Below the pieces are notes generated by a model, which was given only the letters and a program-made list of their open reading frames with translations, did not search any database and was not told the origin of the DNA. A DNA stretch of 64,000 nucleotides. It comes from Muribaculum sp. GTDB taxonomy: Bacteria > Bacillota > Clostridia > Lachnospirales > Lachnospiraceae. Within the stretch, counting starts at the first letter, position 1; each line of letters starts with the position of its first letter. The stretch lies in NCBI GenBank assembly GCA_023663505.1, contig JAMPHH010000012.1, positions 1-64,000 on the forward strand, read 5' to 3'. Positions 22,770 through 31,161 of the stretch are shown here, piece by piece. The translations under genes were made by a program, and so were the position numbers.

Positions 22770-24554
22770 TTAGGGGCGGATAAGCGTGGTAAATGCCGCA
22801 TAGGTTAAGGGGTCTCGGGCATTGTAATCAAAAAGGACGTAATTGGGCAGCTTGTCCGCCATAGCCTTTGCCTGTGATTCCTCAGGGGCGGAGTGGCGGT
22901 AAGCCCGCATCTCCTCCCTGTCCCACACGGGGTAGAAGAAGGGCTCTAAATGTGTCATTTTACTCATTTGCTTCCAATCATAAGCCTCGTATGACGGCAG
23001 GTAGACCCGATTTTGCTCCTCTGTCTGGTAGAACTCCCGAATCCTTTGTCTGACAGATGCGTCTATATCCATGGCGAATTCGGGGCGGCTCTTTGGCTTT
23101 TCCCGCAAAAGCATATCATAGGTCAAAAGCTCCCGATAGAACGTCTCGTAAGTACCGTCATATCGCCGCGCAAACGAAAGCAATACATGATAGCGATACA
23201 CTCTGGCGGGGCTTTGGTTAAAAAACCCCTGCTCTCTGTAAAAGTCCGCAAGAGTCTCATACATGGCAAAGGGGCTCTCGAATGCCTGTTCCAAGAAGGA
23301 CAGCGTGTGGACAAACTGACCACTGTTGTAATATTGCTCCACCATCTCCTCAATTCCTTTTAGGCGCAGCACATCTTTGTAAGAAAGCCACTTGGTATAG
23401 AGCACCTCATAGGGCGGCTTAGAAAGATAGCAGATGCCAAATTCGTCCGCCCTCTCCGCCAAGGGAGAGCCCTTTAAAACCTTTAGAAATCCAAGTTGAA
23501 GCTGCTCGGGCTTCATCGCATACACTCGGTTAAAGGAATTCCCAAAGCTCTCATAATCCTCATAGGGAAGTCCGGCAATCAAATCAAGATGCAGGTGAAC
23601 ATTATGTCCCCTGTGAATGGCGGCAACCGCTGCCTCCAATCGCTCCATATCGGAATGACGGTTGACTGCCTCAAGCGTCTTAGGATTGACAGACTGTACC
23701 CCAATCTCTAGCTGCGTCAAGCCCGAGCACATCTGACCGAGCAGCGCAAGCTCCTCCTCCTGCAGAATATCGGCGGAAATCTCAAAATGAAAATTAGTGA
23801 CACCGTTGTCATGTTCATGAATATATCGCCAGATTGCTTTCGTGTGCTCATGGTCACAGTTAAAGGTTCTGTCCACGAATTTGACCTGTTTTACCCGATT
23901 GTCCAAGAAGAATTGCAGCTCCCCCTTCACGGTCTCCATATCCCGCAGGCGCACCTGTCTTTGGGCGGCGGACAGACAATAGCTGCAGCGGTAGGGACAG
24001 CCCCTGCTCGTCTCATAATAAATGATTCGATTGGCAAAATCCTCCGTGTGGTCATAGAGAAAGGGCAGCTCCGTTAAGGGTATCGGCTCTCTGGCAAGCG
24101 TGTAGCCACTCGGAAGGCACAGCCCTGAAATATCGGACAGATTGCGTGCGATTCCCTTCGTCTGTCCCACATACCATTGCAGCAGCTCCTTGAAGGTAGC
24201 CTCCCCCTCTCCCACCATAATACCCTTCACATGGGGAAACTGTTTCAAAATATCCGATCCGTTGTATGTCACCTCCGGTCCGCCTAACCAAAGCTCTGTG
24301 CGGGGCAATAGCTTGGGGCATTCCCGAAGCAGCTCTTGAACCATATTCCAATTCCAGATATAACAGGAAAACCCGACAACGTCGGGTTCTCTCCTATAAA
24401 TATCCGCCAAAATATCCTGCATCTGTTGATTAATGGTGTACTCCGCCAGTTCAATATAGGGCGCCAGCTCGTCCCCTGCGTATGCCCGCAGGCTGTATAT
24501 CGCCGGATTGGAGTGAATGTATTTTGCGTTGATTGCCACAAGTAAGAATTTCAT
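22770..24554 (-). CDS. B12-binding radical SAM protein (DUF4080)
   Basis: A 594-residue protein. Residues 1-130 are a cobalamin-binding-like Rossmann domain (IELAEYTINQQ, VGFSCYIWNWNMVQELL, WLGGPEVTYNG). The radical SAM core follows, with the iron-sulfur motif CPYRCSYC near residue 185 (CxxxCxxC) and LHLDLIAGLPYEDYESF. A C-terminal DUF4080 region completes it. Proteins of this layout probably perform a radical methylation or rearrangement; the substrate is unknown. GGGGATTATT precedes the ATG. The gene ends 8 bp from palindromic copy B and its neighbours do not suggest a pathway. Confidence 0.9.
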   Translation of the reverse strand: MKFLLVAINAKYIHSNPAIYSLRAYAGDELAPYIELAEYTINQQMQDILADIYRREPDVVGFSCYIWNWNMVQELLRECPKLLPRTELWLGGPEVTYNGSDILKQFPHVKGIMVGEGEATFKELLQWYVGQTKGIARNLSDISGLCLPSGYTLAREPIPLTELPFLYDHTEDFANRIIYYETSRGCPYRCSYCLSAAQRQVRLRDMETVKGELQFFLDNRVKQVKFVDRTFNCDHEHTKAIWRYIHEHDNGVTNFHFEISADILQEEELALLGQMCSGLTQLEIGVQSVNPKTLEAVNRHSDMERLEAAVAAIHRGHNVHLHLDLIAGLPYEDYESFGNSFNRVYAMKPEQLQLGFLKVLKGSPLAERADEFGICYLSKPPYEVLYTKWLSYKDVLRLKGIEEMVEQYYNSGQFVHTLSFLEQAFESPFAMYETLADFYREQGFFNQSPARVYRYHVLLSFARRYDGTYETFYRELLTYDMLLREKPKSRPEFAMDIDASVRQRIREFYQTEEQNRVYLPSYEAYDWKQMSKMTHLEPFFYPVWDREEMRAYRHSAPEESQAKAMADKLPNYVLFDYNARDPLTYAAFTTLIRP

Positions 24555-24599
24555 AATAATCCCCTTGTATATCGAAGACTGTCTGCGATATTGCCCAAG

Positions 24600-24986
24600 T
24601 CAAAGGTTATCCCCATTATTTCTCTCCAAGACCTGTCTGATTCGTCTCTTTAAATCCGCTCCGTCGAAGGGCTTGACAATATAATCCATGATGCCGAGCT
24701 GACTGCCCTGCTGTGCCACGTGTTCGTCATCAGCGGCGGTCAGGAAAATCACGGGCAATGTCCTGCCATTGTCCAGCTTGCGAATCTCCTCTAATGTCTG
24801 TATGCCGTCCATCTCGGGCATCTGAATGTCCAGAAGCATCAAGTCCGCCTGCGCGCGGCTCAGATATTTGACTGCCCTTGCGCCCGCGATCATCGGTATC
24901 ACCTCATATTCATCTTCTAGCGTCTGCTCAATCGTCGCCAGATTCACCGCATTGTCATCGACTGCCAAAATAATCGCTTTCTCCAT
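24600..24986 (-). CDS. Single-domain response regulator
   Basis: A 128-residue receiver domain with no output domain: acidic pair DD at residues 10-11, phospho-acceptor Asp in LMLLDIQMPEMDG (about residue 55), Thr in FLTAADD and Lys in YIVKPF. It is likely a phosphorelay carrier or a protein-binding regulator. The Hpt-domain gene lies just upstream on the same strand (23 bp gap), so the two form a histidine-to-aspartate relay. The hybrid kinase at 36263 or an unlinked one could supply the phosphate. Confidence 0.92.
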   Translation of the reverse strand: MEKAIILAVDDNAVNLATIEQTLEDEYEVIPMIAGARAVKYLSRAQADLMLLDIQMPEMDGIQTLEEIRKLDNGRTLPVIFLTAADDEHVAQQGSQLGIMDYIVKPFDGADLKRRIRQVLERNNGDNL

Positions 24987-25009
24987 AAATCCTCACGTCC
25001 CTCCGTCAT

Positions 25010-25642
25010 TCAGCCCAAATCCTGTATCAAGGTCTCCAAAAGCTCCTCCGCTTCGTTATGCTCGTACATTTTGATCAATGTCTGCACCTGCTCCAACCTC
25101 GCCCGAACCTCCTCGGGAACGGCATGGTCTAGCAGCTCCTCCACACTCTTTGCGGCGTCCTTTGCCTTGAAGGAGGAGAGCTTTTGATATATCTCCTGAA
25201 TCCTTGTAAGCATCTCTGCGGTCTCGATAGGAGCAAGCTCCTTGACCTCTTTCTCCGCAAACTGTCCGAATTGCTGCTGCTTTAGCACGCGCTCAATCTC
25301 CGAGAGGCAATCGTGGTAGCAGGTAAACAGAGTCTCCGCATTTTCCTTGATATATGTAATGTCCGAAGCCTTGCCTGCCGTCTCGTGCTGTTTGGCGAGC
25401 GCGGAGAGCTTTTTCGCGCCGATATTGGCGGCAGCTCCCTTCAAGCCATGTACCTCAATGACATATCGCTGTATGTCCTGCTTGTCGAGCAATTCCTCTA
25501 AGAGTCCTGCCCTTTTCATGCCATCGGTGTAAAAAAGGTCTATCAATTCAAGATAAATTTCTATACCGCCCTGCTGCATTACCGCAGATACTACGTCTAT
25601 GTCGGTCATGAATAATTTGATCAATTCTGCTTCCACTGTCAT
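25010..25642 (-). CDS. Hpt-domain phosphotransfer protein
   Basis: A 210-residue helical protein with a histidine phosphotransfer domain at residues 15-110. The phosphoryl-accepting His lies in VHGLKGAAANIGAKKLSALA, the hallmark HxxKGxxxxxG. The remaining part is a second helical region of unknown role. The ATG at 25642 has AAAGGGG almost against it; a GTG two codons on (25636) has better spacing and may be the real start. It is co-oriented with and adjacent to the lone receiver protein. Confidence 0.85.
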   Translation of the reverse strand: MTVEAELIKLFMTDIDVVSAVMQQGGIEIYLELIDLFYTDGMKRAGLLEELLDKQDIQRYVIEVHGLKGAAANIGAKKLSALAKQHETAGKASDITYIKENAETLFTCYHDCLSEIERVLKQQQFGQFAEKEVKELAPIETAEMLTRIQEIYQKLSSFKAKDAAKSVEELLDHAVPEEVRARLEQVQTLIKMYEHNEAEELLETLIQDLG

Positions 25643-25732
25643 CACCCCTTTTTGGATAATGCAATCATAACATATTTTAGGGGAATTTGCCAATAGAATC
25701 GTTGGGGGTGGTGTAAATTTGTAGAATCGGTT

Positions 25733-26020
25733 AGGGCGTGAATTGTAACTAGAATTGCGCGGAGGGGCGGCGGGAGAAGACTGGGAGGGTTTGGCGGACG
25801 GGCTGCGGTTGGGTGTTTTCTAATAGTGCGGGGGAGGGGAATTGCGGTTTACGGGTCGGCTTTAAGGTGCATCCATGCACCTAAAGCCTGAAATGCGCAT
25901 CCGTGCGCATTTCACCCTACGTTCCTAACGCACTATAAGAAAACGCTCCAACCTTCGCCGAAGTCCGCCAAACCCTCCCAGTCTTCTCCCGCCTTGGTTT
26001 CGGTGCGAATTTAATTCACC
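25733..26020. repeat. Palindromic element, copy C (about 288 bp)
   Basis: Left arm GGCGGCGGGAGAAGACTGGGAG (from about 25766) and right arm CCTCCCAGTCTTCTCCCGCC (25975-25994) pair. The internal hairpins AGGTGCATcCATGCACCT and GAAATGCGCatccgtGCGCATTTC match those of copies A and B. The outer ends differ from copies A and B: GGCGTGAATTGTAA on the left and TTTAATTCACC on the right, the end type also seen at 10105-10163. No gene is visible. Confidence 0.85.
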
Positions 26021-26213
26021 AGTATTTTATGCTTGAATCATACACACTAAGGCTTTCGGAATCAGCCTCATCAAAATCATAATAATTTTCACCACATACA
26101 GGGCAAACATAATTCCCATCCCCTGTATATTCCATTTCTCCATGTTTTTTCTTGCCACACTTAAAGTAGTTCCAAACTTCTATGGATAACAACCATCTTG
26201 GTTTTTGAATGCC
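26021..26213 (-). pseudogene. C-terminal fragment of a zinc-ribbon-type protein
   Basis: On the minus strand a frame of about 60 codons follows a stop at about 26213 and reads ...KPRWLLSIEVWNYFKCGKK...GNYVCPVCGENYYDFDEADS..., ending at the TGA near 26021. It has a CxxC pair but no start codon. It looks like the tail of a gene truncated on its 5' side near 26200. The sequence AACCATCTTGGTTTT at 26191-26205 recurs at the broken end of the integrase (30363). Confidence 0.45.
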
Positions 26214-26239
26214 GTATTATCTGAGTGTACATACTATTA

Positions 26240-26563
26240 TCAAAAATTTTCATTATCCATGTTTCTGTATTCATCTGAGGAACAATCAAGGCACAAATTT
26301 CCAAACATATCTATTTCAACCCCACTGTCACCAGTCTGTCGCTGAAATTCAAGTCCATCTGCAAATGGGTCAAACTGACAACCACAGTTCTCACACACTT
26401 CATAATAAATTCCGTTGTCCATATCATTTATTGCTTTAATTGCACATTCACCACATAAGCACTTTGTAAGATAGTCATAATTTTTTAATGTTTCCATCTC
26501 AAAATCTTCACGTGCTTCTTCTACGTCAAACTCTTTTCCACAATATTCACATACTTTAGTCAT
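26240..26563 (-). CDS. Small zinc-ribbon protein
   Basis: A 107-residue acidic protein with four CxxC-type pairs: CEYCGKEF near the start, CLCGECA, CENCGCQF and CLDCSSDEY. This points to two zinc knuckles. No membrane segment or catalytic domain is visible. The ATG at 26563 is preferred, with GGGGGTTC upstream. It is the last intact gene of a minus-strand run in the AT-rich island. Function unknown. Confidence 0.7.
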   Translation of the reverse strand: MTKVCEYCGKEFDVEEAREDFEMETLKNYDYLTKCLCGECAIKAINDMDNGIYYEVCENCGCQFDPFADGLEFQRQTGDSGVEIDMFGNLCLDCSSDEYRNMDNENF

Positions 26564-26683
26564 AACATGAACCCCCACTGTATTTTCTATGACATTTAGT
26601 ATTGATGCCTGTTTATTATAAACCTATAATACTCGGACTGTATATGCTATATGTGTCATATATTTCAACACATAAACTTATTT

Positions 26684-27607
26684 TTAATCACTGATTTCTG
26701 TTAAAACTGCAATAATATTAGCTTCCATCTCTTTCTGTTGTGATGCAGTTAGATTATCGGAAGTTCGGACTAATACAGTACCCACAACTATGTGAGAACC
26801 TGATGCAAATATTCCTCCATCAAAAGATGCGAGATAATCGTTTCTGGAAGTTGCATCTTCAACAGTAGAATAAACTTCGATGCTTCCTCCGCAATCAGTA
26901 CCTTTTTCAATAACGGTACTTCCTGTTATATCATCTTGATTTATTAAGTCACTTGAAAAATAAACTTGTGCAGTATATCCACCTGCCTTGTTTAAATGTC
27001 CATTAGGATCATTATCTTCTGTAACTGCTGAAATATCAATAACATTCGGTACTTTTTTTAAACACTCAATTATGTAGGCTTCCGTAGGCGCATTAACTAA
27101 CGCATATTGTTTTATACTTCGCTCAAGGGCAGACTGTTTTTCCGAAAGATTTGATAAAACATCATTATAATCTATTTCGTTAAGTGCATCGTTTATGGAA
27201 ATGATTTCATTTTCTGTTTCAGGCATTTCTGGAATGGATTGTTTTGCTGCCTTTGCTTCAGAAACAGCAGTTTCTAAAACAGGTATTAGCGTTTCGTCCA
27301 AAGCAGACTCGTTTTCCAATATAAGAGTCTCCGCAACAGAAATAGCATTATCCAATTCTACATTTTTCTCTTCAGCGGCAGTTCTTGCCACATTATATTT
27401 TTCAATCACATCAATCATATTATTGCAATATTCAAGATGTTCTTTTGAATCTTTATATTCCCCCAGTTCCTCGTAAATAGTAGCTGCTGAAGAATAATCT
27501 TTTGCCTCTTCTAATTTTATTGCATCATTATAGTCCGTACTTTTACATCCAGTCAGTCCAAAACACATTAATAAAGCTAAACAAATCAATATAATTTCTT
27601 TCTTCAT
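26684..27607 (-). CDS. Lipoprotein with tetratricopeptide-like and coiled-coil regions
   Basis: A 307-residue lipoprotein: MKKEIILICLALLMCFGLTGC is a signal peptide with an LTGC lipobox (Cys-21). The next 45 residues carry an EAKDYSSAATIYEELGEYKDSKEHLEYC motif typical of Firmicute lipoprotein repeats. A helical coiled-coil region (about 65-180) follows, then a C-terminal globular domain with VNAPTEAYIIECLKKV and YTAQVYFSSDLI. AATGGAGGTATAC precedes the ATG. It is membrane-anchored on the outside; the role is unknown. Confidence 0.8.
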   Translation of the reverse strand: MKKEIILICLALLMCFGLTGCKSTDYNDAIKLEEAKDYSSAATIYEELGEYKDSKEHLEYCNNMIDVIEKYNVARTAAEEKNVELDNAISVAETLILENESALDETLIPVLETAVSEAKAAKQSIPEMPETENEIISINDALNEIDYNDVLSNLSEKQSALERSIKQYALVNAPTEAYIIECLKKVPNVIDISAVTEDNDPNGHLNKAGGYTAQVYFSSDLINQDDITGSTVIEKGTDCGGSIEVYSTVEDATSRNDYLASFDGGIFASGSHIVVGTVLVRTSDNLTASQQKEMEANIIAVLTEISD

Positions 27608-27658
27608 AATAAAAGTATACCTCCATTTGATTTTTTATCTTGTTACTTATTAATTATT

Positions 27659-27904
27659 TTAGTCATCAAACATTGTACAACTACTAGTACAATCTGGAAA
27701 TGCAGGGTTTCCACATGCGGCGCAACCTTCTGGCATATCATCATCCGTCCACTCATCTTCCATACCACTGATAGCTTCACCCACTTTTCCCATGTCACTA
27801 TTACTCAAAGAATTGTACTTTTCTTCAAATTCATCTTGATCCATAGTCCATCTACCTTCTATCAGTTCCTCAACCAACTCTGGATTGTTCTTTCTTCTTC
27901 CCAT
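27659..27904 (-). CDS. Small cysteine-rich hypothetical protein
   Basis: An 81-residue protein with a basic start (MGRRKNNPELVEELIEGRW), an acidic middle, and a C-terminal cysteine cluster (CAACGNPAFPDCTSSC). AGGAGGAATG is a strong ribosome binding site. It lies 50 bp upstream of the lipoprotein gene on the same strand and may share its transcript. The family was not recognised. Confidence 0.65.
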   Translation of the reverse strand: MGRRKNNPELVEELIEGRWTMDQDEFEEKYNSLSNSDMGKVGEAISGMEDEWTDDDMPEGCAACGNPAFPDCTSSCTMFDD

Positions 27905-27943
27905 TACAGCATTCCTCCTCTGTTTATTTTCAATTTTAATGTT

Positions 27944-28179
27944 TTAGTCTTTTTTATGAAATATGAGCCTAAATGGTAAAGTTATCAGCCAAATAATGGC
28001 TATAAATGACCATTTCACAATAAATACCGTTCCCCAGAATATAAGTTGCAAAGGCCATACAATAAACAAAAATAAAAAAACTTTATAATGCTGTTAAGAA
28101 GGTATTCCTCTGGTGTATAATGAATAATATAACGTCTACCATTTCCCATATCACGTGATTCTCTAATATATGAGCGCAT
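27944..28179 (-). pseudogene. Small membrane protein gene broken by a one-base frameshift
   Basis: The ATG at 28179 has GGGAGGGATAC upstream. It reads MRSYIRESRDMGNGRR...EEYLLNSIIKF, then meets a run of seven T. A shift of -1 there joins it to a clearly membrane-type frame, FLFLFIVWPLQLIFWGTVFIVKW...LPFRLIFHKKD, ending at 27944. In the zero frame it stops early. Either a base is lost from the T-run (mutation or sequencing error) or slippage restores the frame. Function unknown. Confidence 0.65.
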
Positions 28180-28272
28180 CTAGTATCCCTCCCAATAGTT
28201 TATTCACTTCTAAATTGTGACAAAATCTGCATATTTCCAGATACGATAACACTTCTATGTCTATTTTATCAT

Positions 28273-28292
28273 ATTCCCAAAGATATGGGAAT
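28273..28292. promoter_or_regulatory. Candidate operator upstream of the XRE regulator
   Basis: The palindrome ATTCCCAaagataTGGGAAT lies about 45 bp before the regulator. The same arms recur at 29510-29529, upstream of the inverted duplicate. It is a good candidate for the regulator's own binding site. Confidence 0.6.
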
Positions 28293-28338
28293 ACCTAATT
28301 TTATAAATTCTACGTAAACTTTATTTGAGGTGATGCAT

Positions 28339-28539
28339 GTGATAACTTTCAGCCCGTTGTGGCAAACTCTGAAAGATAGGGGAATTACTCAATATGACCT
28401 TTTGAATAAACATGGAATGAGCCGAGGAATGCTCGATAATCTCAAACACAATAGAAGTATAACACTTAATACTCTGAATGACCTTTGTAACATGCTAAAT
28501 TGTGATATTGCTGACATCATTGAATACAAAAAAGATTAG
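28339..28539 (+). CDS. Small XRE/YozG-like helix-turn-helix regulator
   Basis: A 66-residue Cro/C1-type protein: ITQYDLLNKHGMSRGMLDNLKHNRSITLNTLNDLCNMLNCDIADIIEY, the compact single-domain form. GAGG lies 8 bases before a GTG at 28339, which I take as the start; GTG 28330 and ATG 28333 are too close to it. A degenerate copy lies inverted at 29280-29469. The target is probably its own promoter through the ATTCCCA palindrome. Confidence 0.85.
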   Translation: MITFSPLWQTLKDRGITQYDLLNKHGMSRGMLDNLKHNRSITLNTLNDLCNMLNCDIADIIEYKKD

Positions 28540-28979
28540 GGCTGATTATTTGAAGTGCATTATAATCAGTCCTAATCTTTTGGTGTCGATTCGTAAATGG
28601 ATTGGTATGCAAATTGTCCATTTGCGAACCGCATATTTACTGGGTTCCAAAAGTGGAAATTACCACCAACACTCTTGCGAACTAACACCGTATTTATTCA
28701 TCGAAAATATATATTTATAGACTTGGATTTAGTAGGTACACAATTTGGAAAAGGGCGCATAATTTTCTCTAATGTATGTTATGTCATCGACATTTCTTAC
28801 AATACCTTTCCAAAAGTATATCTTTTCTTCTGGCAGAAAACGAAACATCTTCCTAATGACTTTCATAATCTCTAGTTTTTCTGTTTCCCATTTCTGACCA
28901 GTATAGCGGACAATATTTTTCTTAAAAATTCCATACAATAGTTTTGACCTTAATATTGGTCAATGGAAGGACGATGCAA
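28540..28979. other. Intergenic region with a weak minus-strand frame
   Basis: About 440 bp with no convincing gene. A minus-strand frame (28729-28938) encodes up to 69 residues (ETEKLEIMKVIRKMFRFLPEEKIYFW...) but has only a TTG start; a neighbouring frame begins ATGGAATTTTT and stops after 20 codons. It may be the remnant of a broken gene. No strong repeat or terminator is seen. Confidence 0.35.
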
Positions 28980-29228
28980 ATGGAACAGAAATTGCGGAGA
29001 GATAGGAATATAGGTCACAATCTAAAAATCCTCCGAGAAAAACACAATATTTCACAAGAAAAACTCTGTGTTTTATTACAACGTCGCGGCTGTGATATTG
29101 GTCGTTCTACTTATGCCAAATATGAAAATGGTGAATTGAATATCAGGATTAGTGTCCTCTTAGAATTACGAAAAATATATAACTGCACCTTTGATGATTT
29201 CTTTGAAGGATTAGACATTCAAGAATAG
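28980..29228 (+). CDS. XRE-family helix-turn-helix regulator
   Basis: An 82-residue protein of the Cro/C1 type with the conserved pattern NIGHNLKILREKHNISQEKLCVLLQRRGCDIGRSTYAKYENGELNIRISVLLELRKIYNCTFDDFF. The ATG at 28980 has GGAAGG 9 bases upstream; ATG 28974 is the alternative. It resembles the regulator at 31162 (same spacing of LRxE, SRS/GRS and CTF/TTF motifs), so they may be paralogues. Confidence 0.85.
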   Translation: MEQKLRRDRNIGHNLKILREKHNISQEKLCVLLQRRGCDIGRSTYAKYENGELNIRISVLLELRKIYNCTFDDFFEGLDIQE

Positions 29229-29279
29229 CCTGCCCATATGATACTGTTATAGCACTCTGTGAAGGTTAAAACTTCTATA

Positions 29280-29469
29280 TCAATGATGTCGGTAATATCA
29301 CAATTTAGCATGTTATAAAGGTCATTTAGAGTATTAAGTGTTATACTTCTATTGTGTTTGAAATTATCAAGCATTCCTCTGCTCATTTCATATTTATTCA
29401 AAAGATCATATTAAGTAATTCCTCAGCTTTCAAAGTTTGCCACAATGGGCTGAAGGTTATTACATGCAC
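29280..29469 (-). pseudogene. Inverted, frameshifted copy of the 28339 regulator
   Basis: On the minus strand the sequence repeats the 28339 gene almost base for base (GGCAAACT, MSRGMLDN..KHNRSITLNTLNDL..MLNCDI). The initiating codon has changed (GTA), one base is lost after the CAAACTTTGAAAG region, and the reading frame breaks. Upstream homology includes the ATTCCCA palindrome. It is an inverted duplication that has decayed. Confidence 0.8.
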
Positions 29470-29509
29470 CACCTCAACTAGAGTTTATAAGGAATTAATA
29501 AAATTATAT

Positions 29510-29529
29510 ATTCCCATATCTTTGGGAAT
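29510..29529. promoter_or_regulatory. Second copy of the ATTCCCA palindrome
   Basis: ATTCCCAtatcttTGGGAAT has the same arms as 28273-28292. It sits between the inverted pseudogene and the zinc-ribbon gene at 29575, immediately before a TACAAT -10-like box (29534-29539). The functional regulator might therefore also control the zinc-ribbon gene. Confidence 0.55.
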
Positions 29530-29574
29530 ATGCTACAATTACGCTAGAAATCAGCATAAAACTAAGGAGAGCCT

Positions 29575-30255
29575 ATGAGAACATTTAACTGCCCTAATTG
29601 TAATGCTAATCTTACAATTGATGATGAAAATAGAGATTTTGCTTTTTGTCAATATTGTGGTGCTAAAATCATGCTTGACGATTACCGTAGTACACATAGA
29701 GTAGTTGATGAGGCTAAAATAAAGCAAGCCGAGGTTGAACGTGAAATTCGACTAAGGGAATTAAAGATTAAAGAAGCACAGATGAACCAAAATAATCAGC
29801 TTAGGAAAGTTTTGACATACATTTGGATTGGTTCAATTTTTGCAGTTGCTTTGTTATGTTTATTTGTTTGGTCAACAGGCGGTGAATTGGGAGGGTTATC
29901 TGCATTTAATTGTCTGTTTTATGTGGGAGGTCCTATAGTCGGCGGTGGAGCCTATCTAATTTTTAAAGTAATACCTGAAAAAGAGAGTGAAAAGGAATTA
30001 GTTCAAAACGGAGGCATCAGATTTCCAAAGAATTTGGGTGATTTATCAGAACAAAATTATCTTGTCATACAAGAAAAACTTCTAAGTGCTGGCTTTTACA
30101 ATATTACATGCATCAACATGCATGATGTAACATTCGGTTTGCTACAGAAACCTGGAATGGTAGAATCAATTATTGTCAATGGAGAAAAGGTTGTTTCTGG
30201 TGGAAAGGTTTATATGGCAGATGTACCAATTGTTATTACATATCACGGTAAATAG
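29575..30255 (+). CDS. Zinc-ribbon membrane protein
   Basis: A 226-residue protein. The N-terminus is a zinc ribbon (CPNCNANLTID, CQYCGAKI). A charged helical stretch follows (residues 45-80, predicted coiled coil), then two membrane helices (about 84-105 and 115-135) and a soluble C-terminal domain (LVIQEKLLSAGFYNITC...LLQKPGMVESIIVNGEKV) that recalls PASTA-like folds. ACTAAGGAGAGCC precedes the ATG. The zinc-ribbon-plus-TM layout suggests a membrane sensor or scaffold. Unassigned. Confidence 0.7.
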   Translation: MRTFNCPNCNANLTIDDENRDFAFCQYCGAKIMLDDYRSTHRVVDEAKIKQAEVEREIRLRELKIKEAQMNQNNQLRKVLTYIWIGSIFAVALLCLFVWSTGGELGGLSAFNCLFYVGGPIVGGGAYLIFKVIPEKESEKELVQNGGIRFPKNLGDLSEQNYLVIQEKLLSAGFYNITCINMHDVTFGLLQKPGMVESIIVNGEKVVSGGKVYMADVPIVITYHGK

Positions 30256-30323
30256 TATTCCTAACTGGCTTGACATAAGAGAGCAGAGAAAAGGTAATAA
30301 CTCCTATTTTAAAAAAGACTATA

Positions 30324-30917
30324 TTAAATAAAATACAAATTATGCAGTAGGCAATGGTCCAAAACCATCTTGGTTTTGGTGCGAAAACAAATAGGCAAGC
30401 ATTTTACATCCATACCATTCGCAATGCAGTTTGTAGCAAAGGTATGTCTCAAGGAATGAAAATTCCTGTCCGCAATAGATGTCTCTTTTAGATACTGCTT
30501 AAATTTATATTGATAGGTTCTGGGTTCCATCAGCTGATTGCCATTAATGAGATATTTGCCCGACAAATGCTCTGTCTGCAAAAGCTCCGCCATAAAATTG
30601 CATATCGGGATTTCCCGAATAGAGCTTACGCTCTTGGGCGGTGAGCAGAATAAAAATGTCTTCCCGCTGACATCATCCTTTATCCTCTGTACAGTTTGGG
30701 AGATTTTCATGGTTTTATTTTCAAGGTCAACGTTTTCCATTGGCAGGGCGCAAATCTCCCCCAGTCGTAATCCTGAGTACAGACACAGCAATATTCCCAA
30801 TTTGTAGACATCCATATTTTTCCTCAAAAAAGTAACCAGTCTTTCCTGCTCCATCTGTGAAAAGACAGATATTTGCCTTTGCTCAAATTTTCCCTTTGAC
30901 ATGATTAATTCCGGCAT
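30324..30917 (-). pseudogene. Truncated tyrosine recombinase (integrase)
   Basis: A 197-residue fragment of a phage-type integrase. The catalytic core is visible: LYSGLRLGEICAL holds the first arginine, and HSLRHTFATNCIANGMD the H-x-x-R box. The final segment with the catalytic tyrosine is missing, replaced after VKCL by unrelated sequence. The N-terminal core-binding domain is also absent and no good start site is present. It is a remnant of an integrative element; the break lies close to the AACCATCTTGGTTTT repeat at 30363-30377. Confidence 0.85.
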
Positions 30918-30959
30918 GGAAAAATTTAATTCAGCATATTGGAATACCTCCCTGCAAAA

Positions 30960-30988
30960 TTGACTTGTTATTGACTGCGTGTTATAAT
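30960..30988 (+). promoter_or_regulatory. Promoter toward the regulator and Schlafen-like gene
   Basis: TTGACT (30960-30965) and TATAAT (30983-30988), 17 bases apart, read rightward. An inverted repeat TTTCACAGAA / TTCTGCGAAA at 31029-31055 lies in the expected leader region and may be an operator for the regulator it precedes. Confidence 0.7.
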
Positions 30989-31161
30989 TTCTTTGATTTG
31001 ATATCTATGGCATATTATACTATTTTCATTTCACAGAAGTTGCCATTCTGCGAAATTTTTTAATTTTTACTAAATTTGCAACTTATATATTGCAATCGTA
31101 TCCGATATACAAGATAAAATCAAGGCATATTTGTTATAAATACATTGCAAAGGAGTATATC

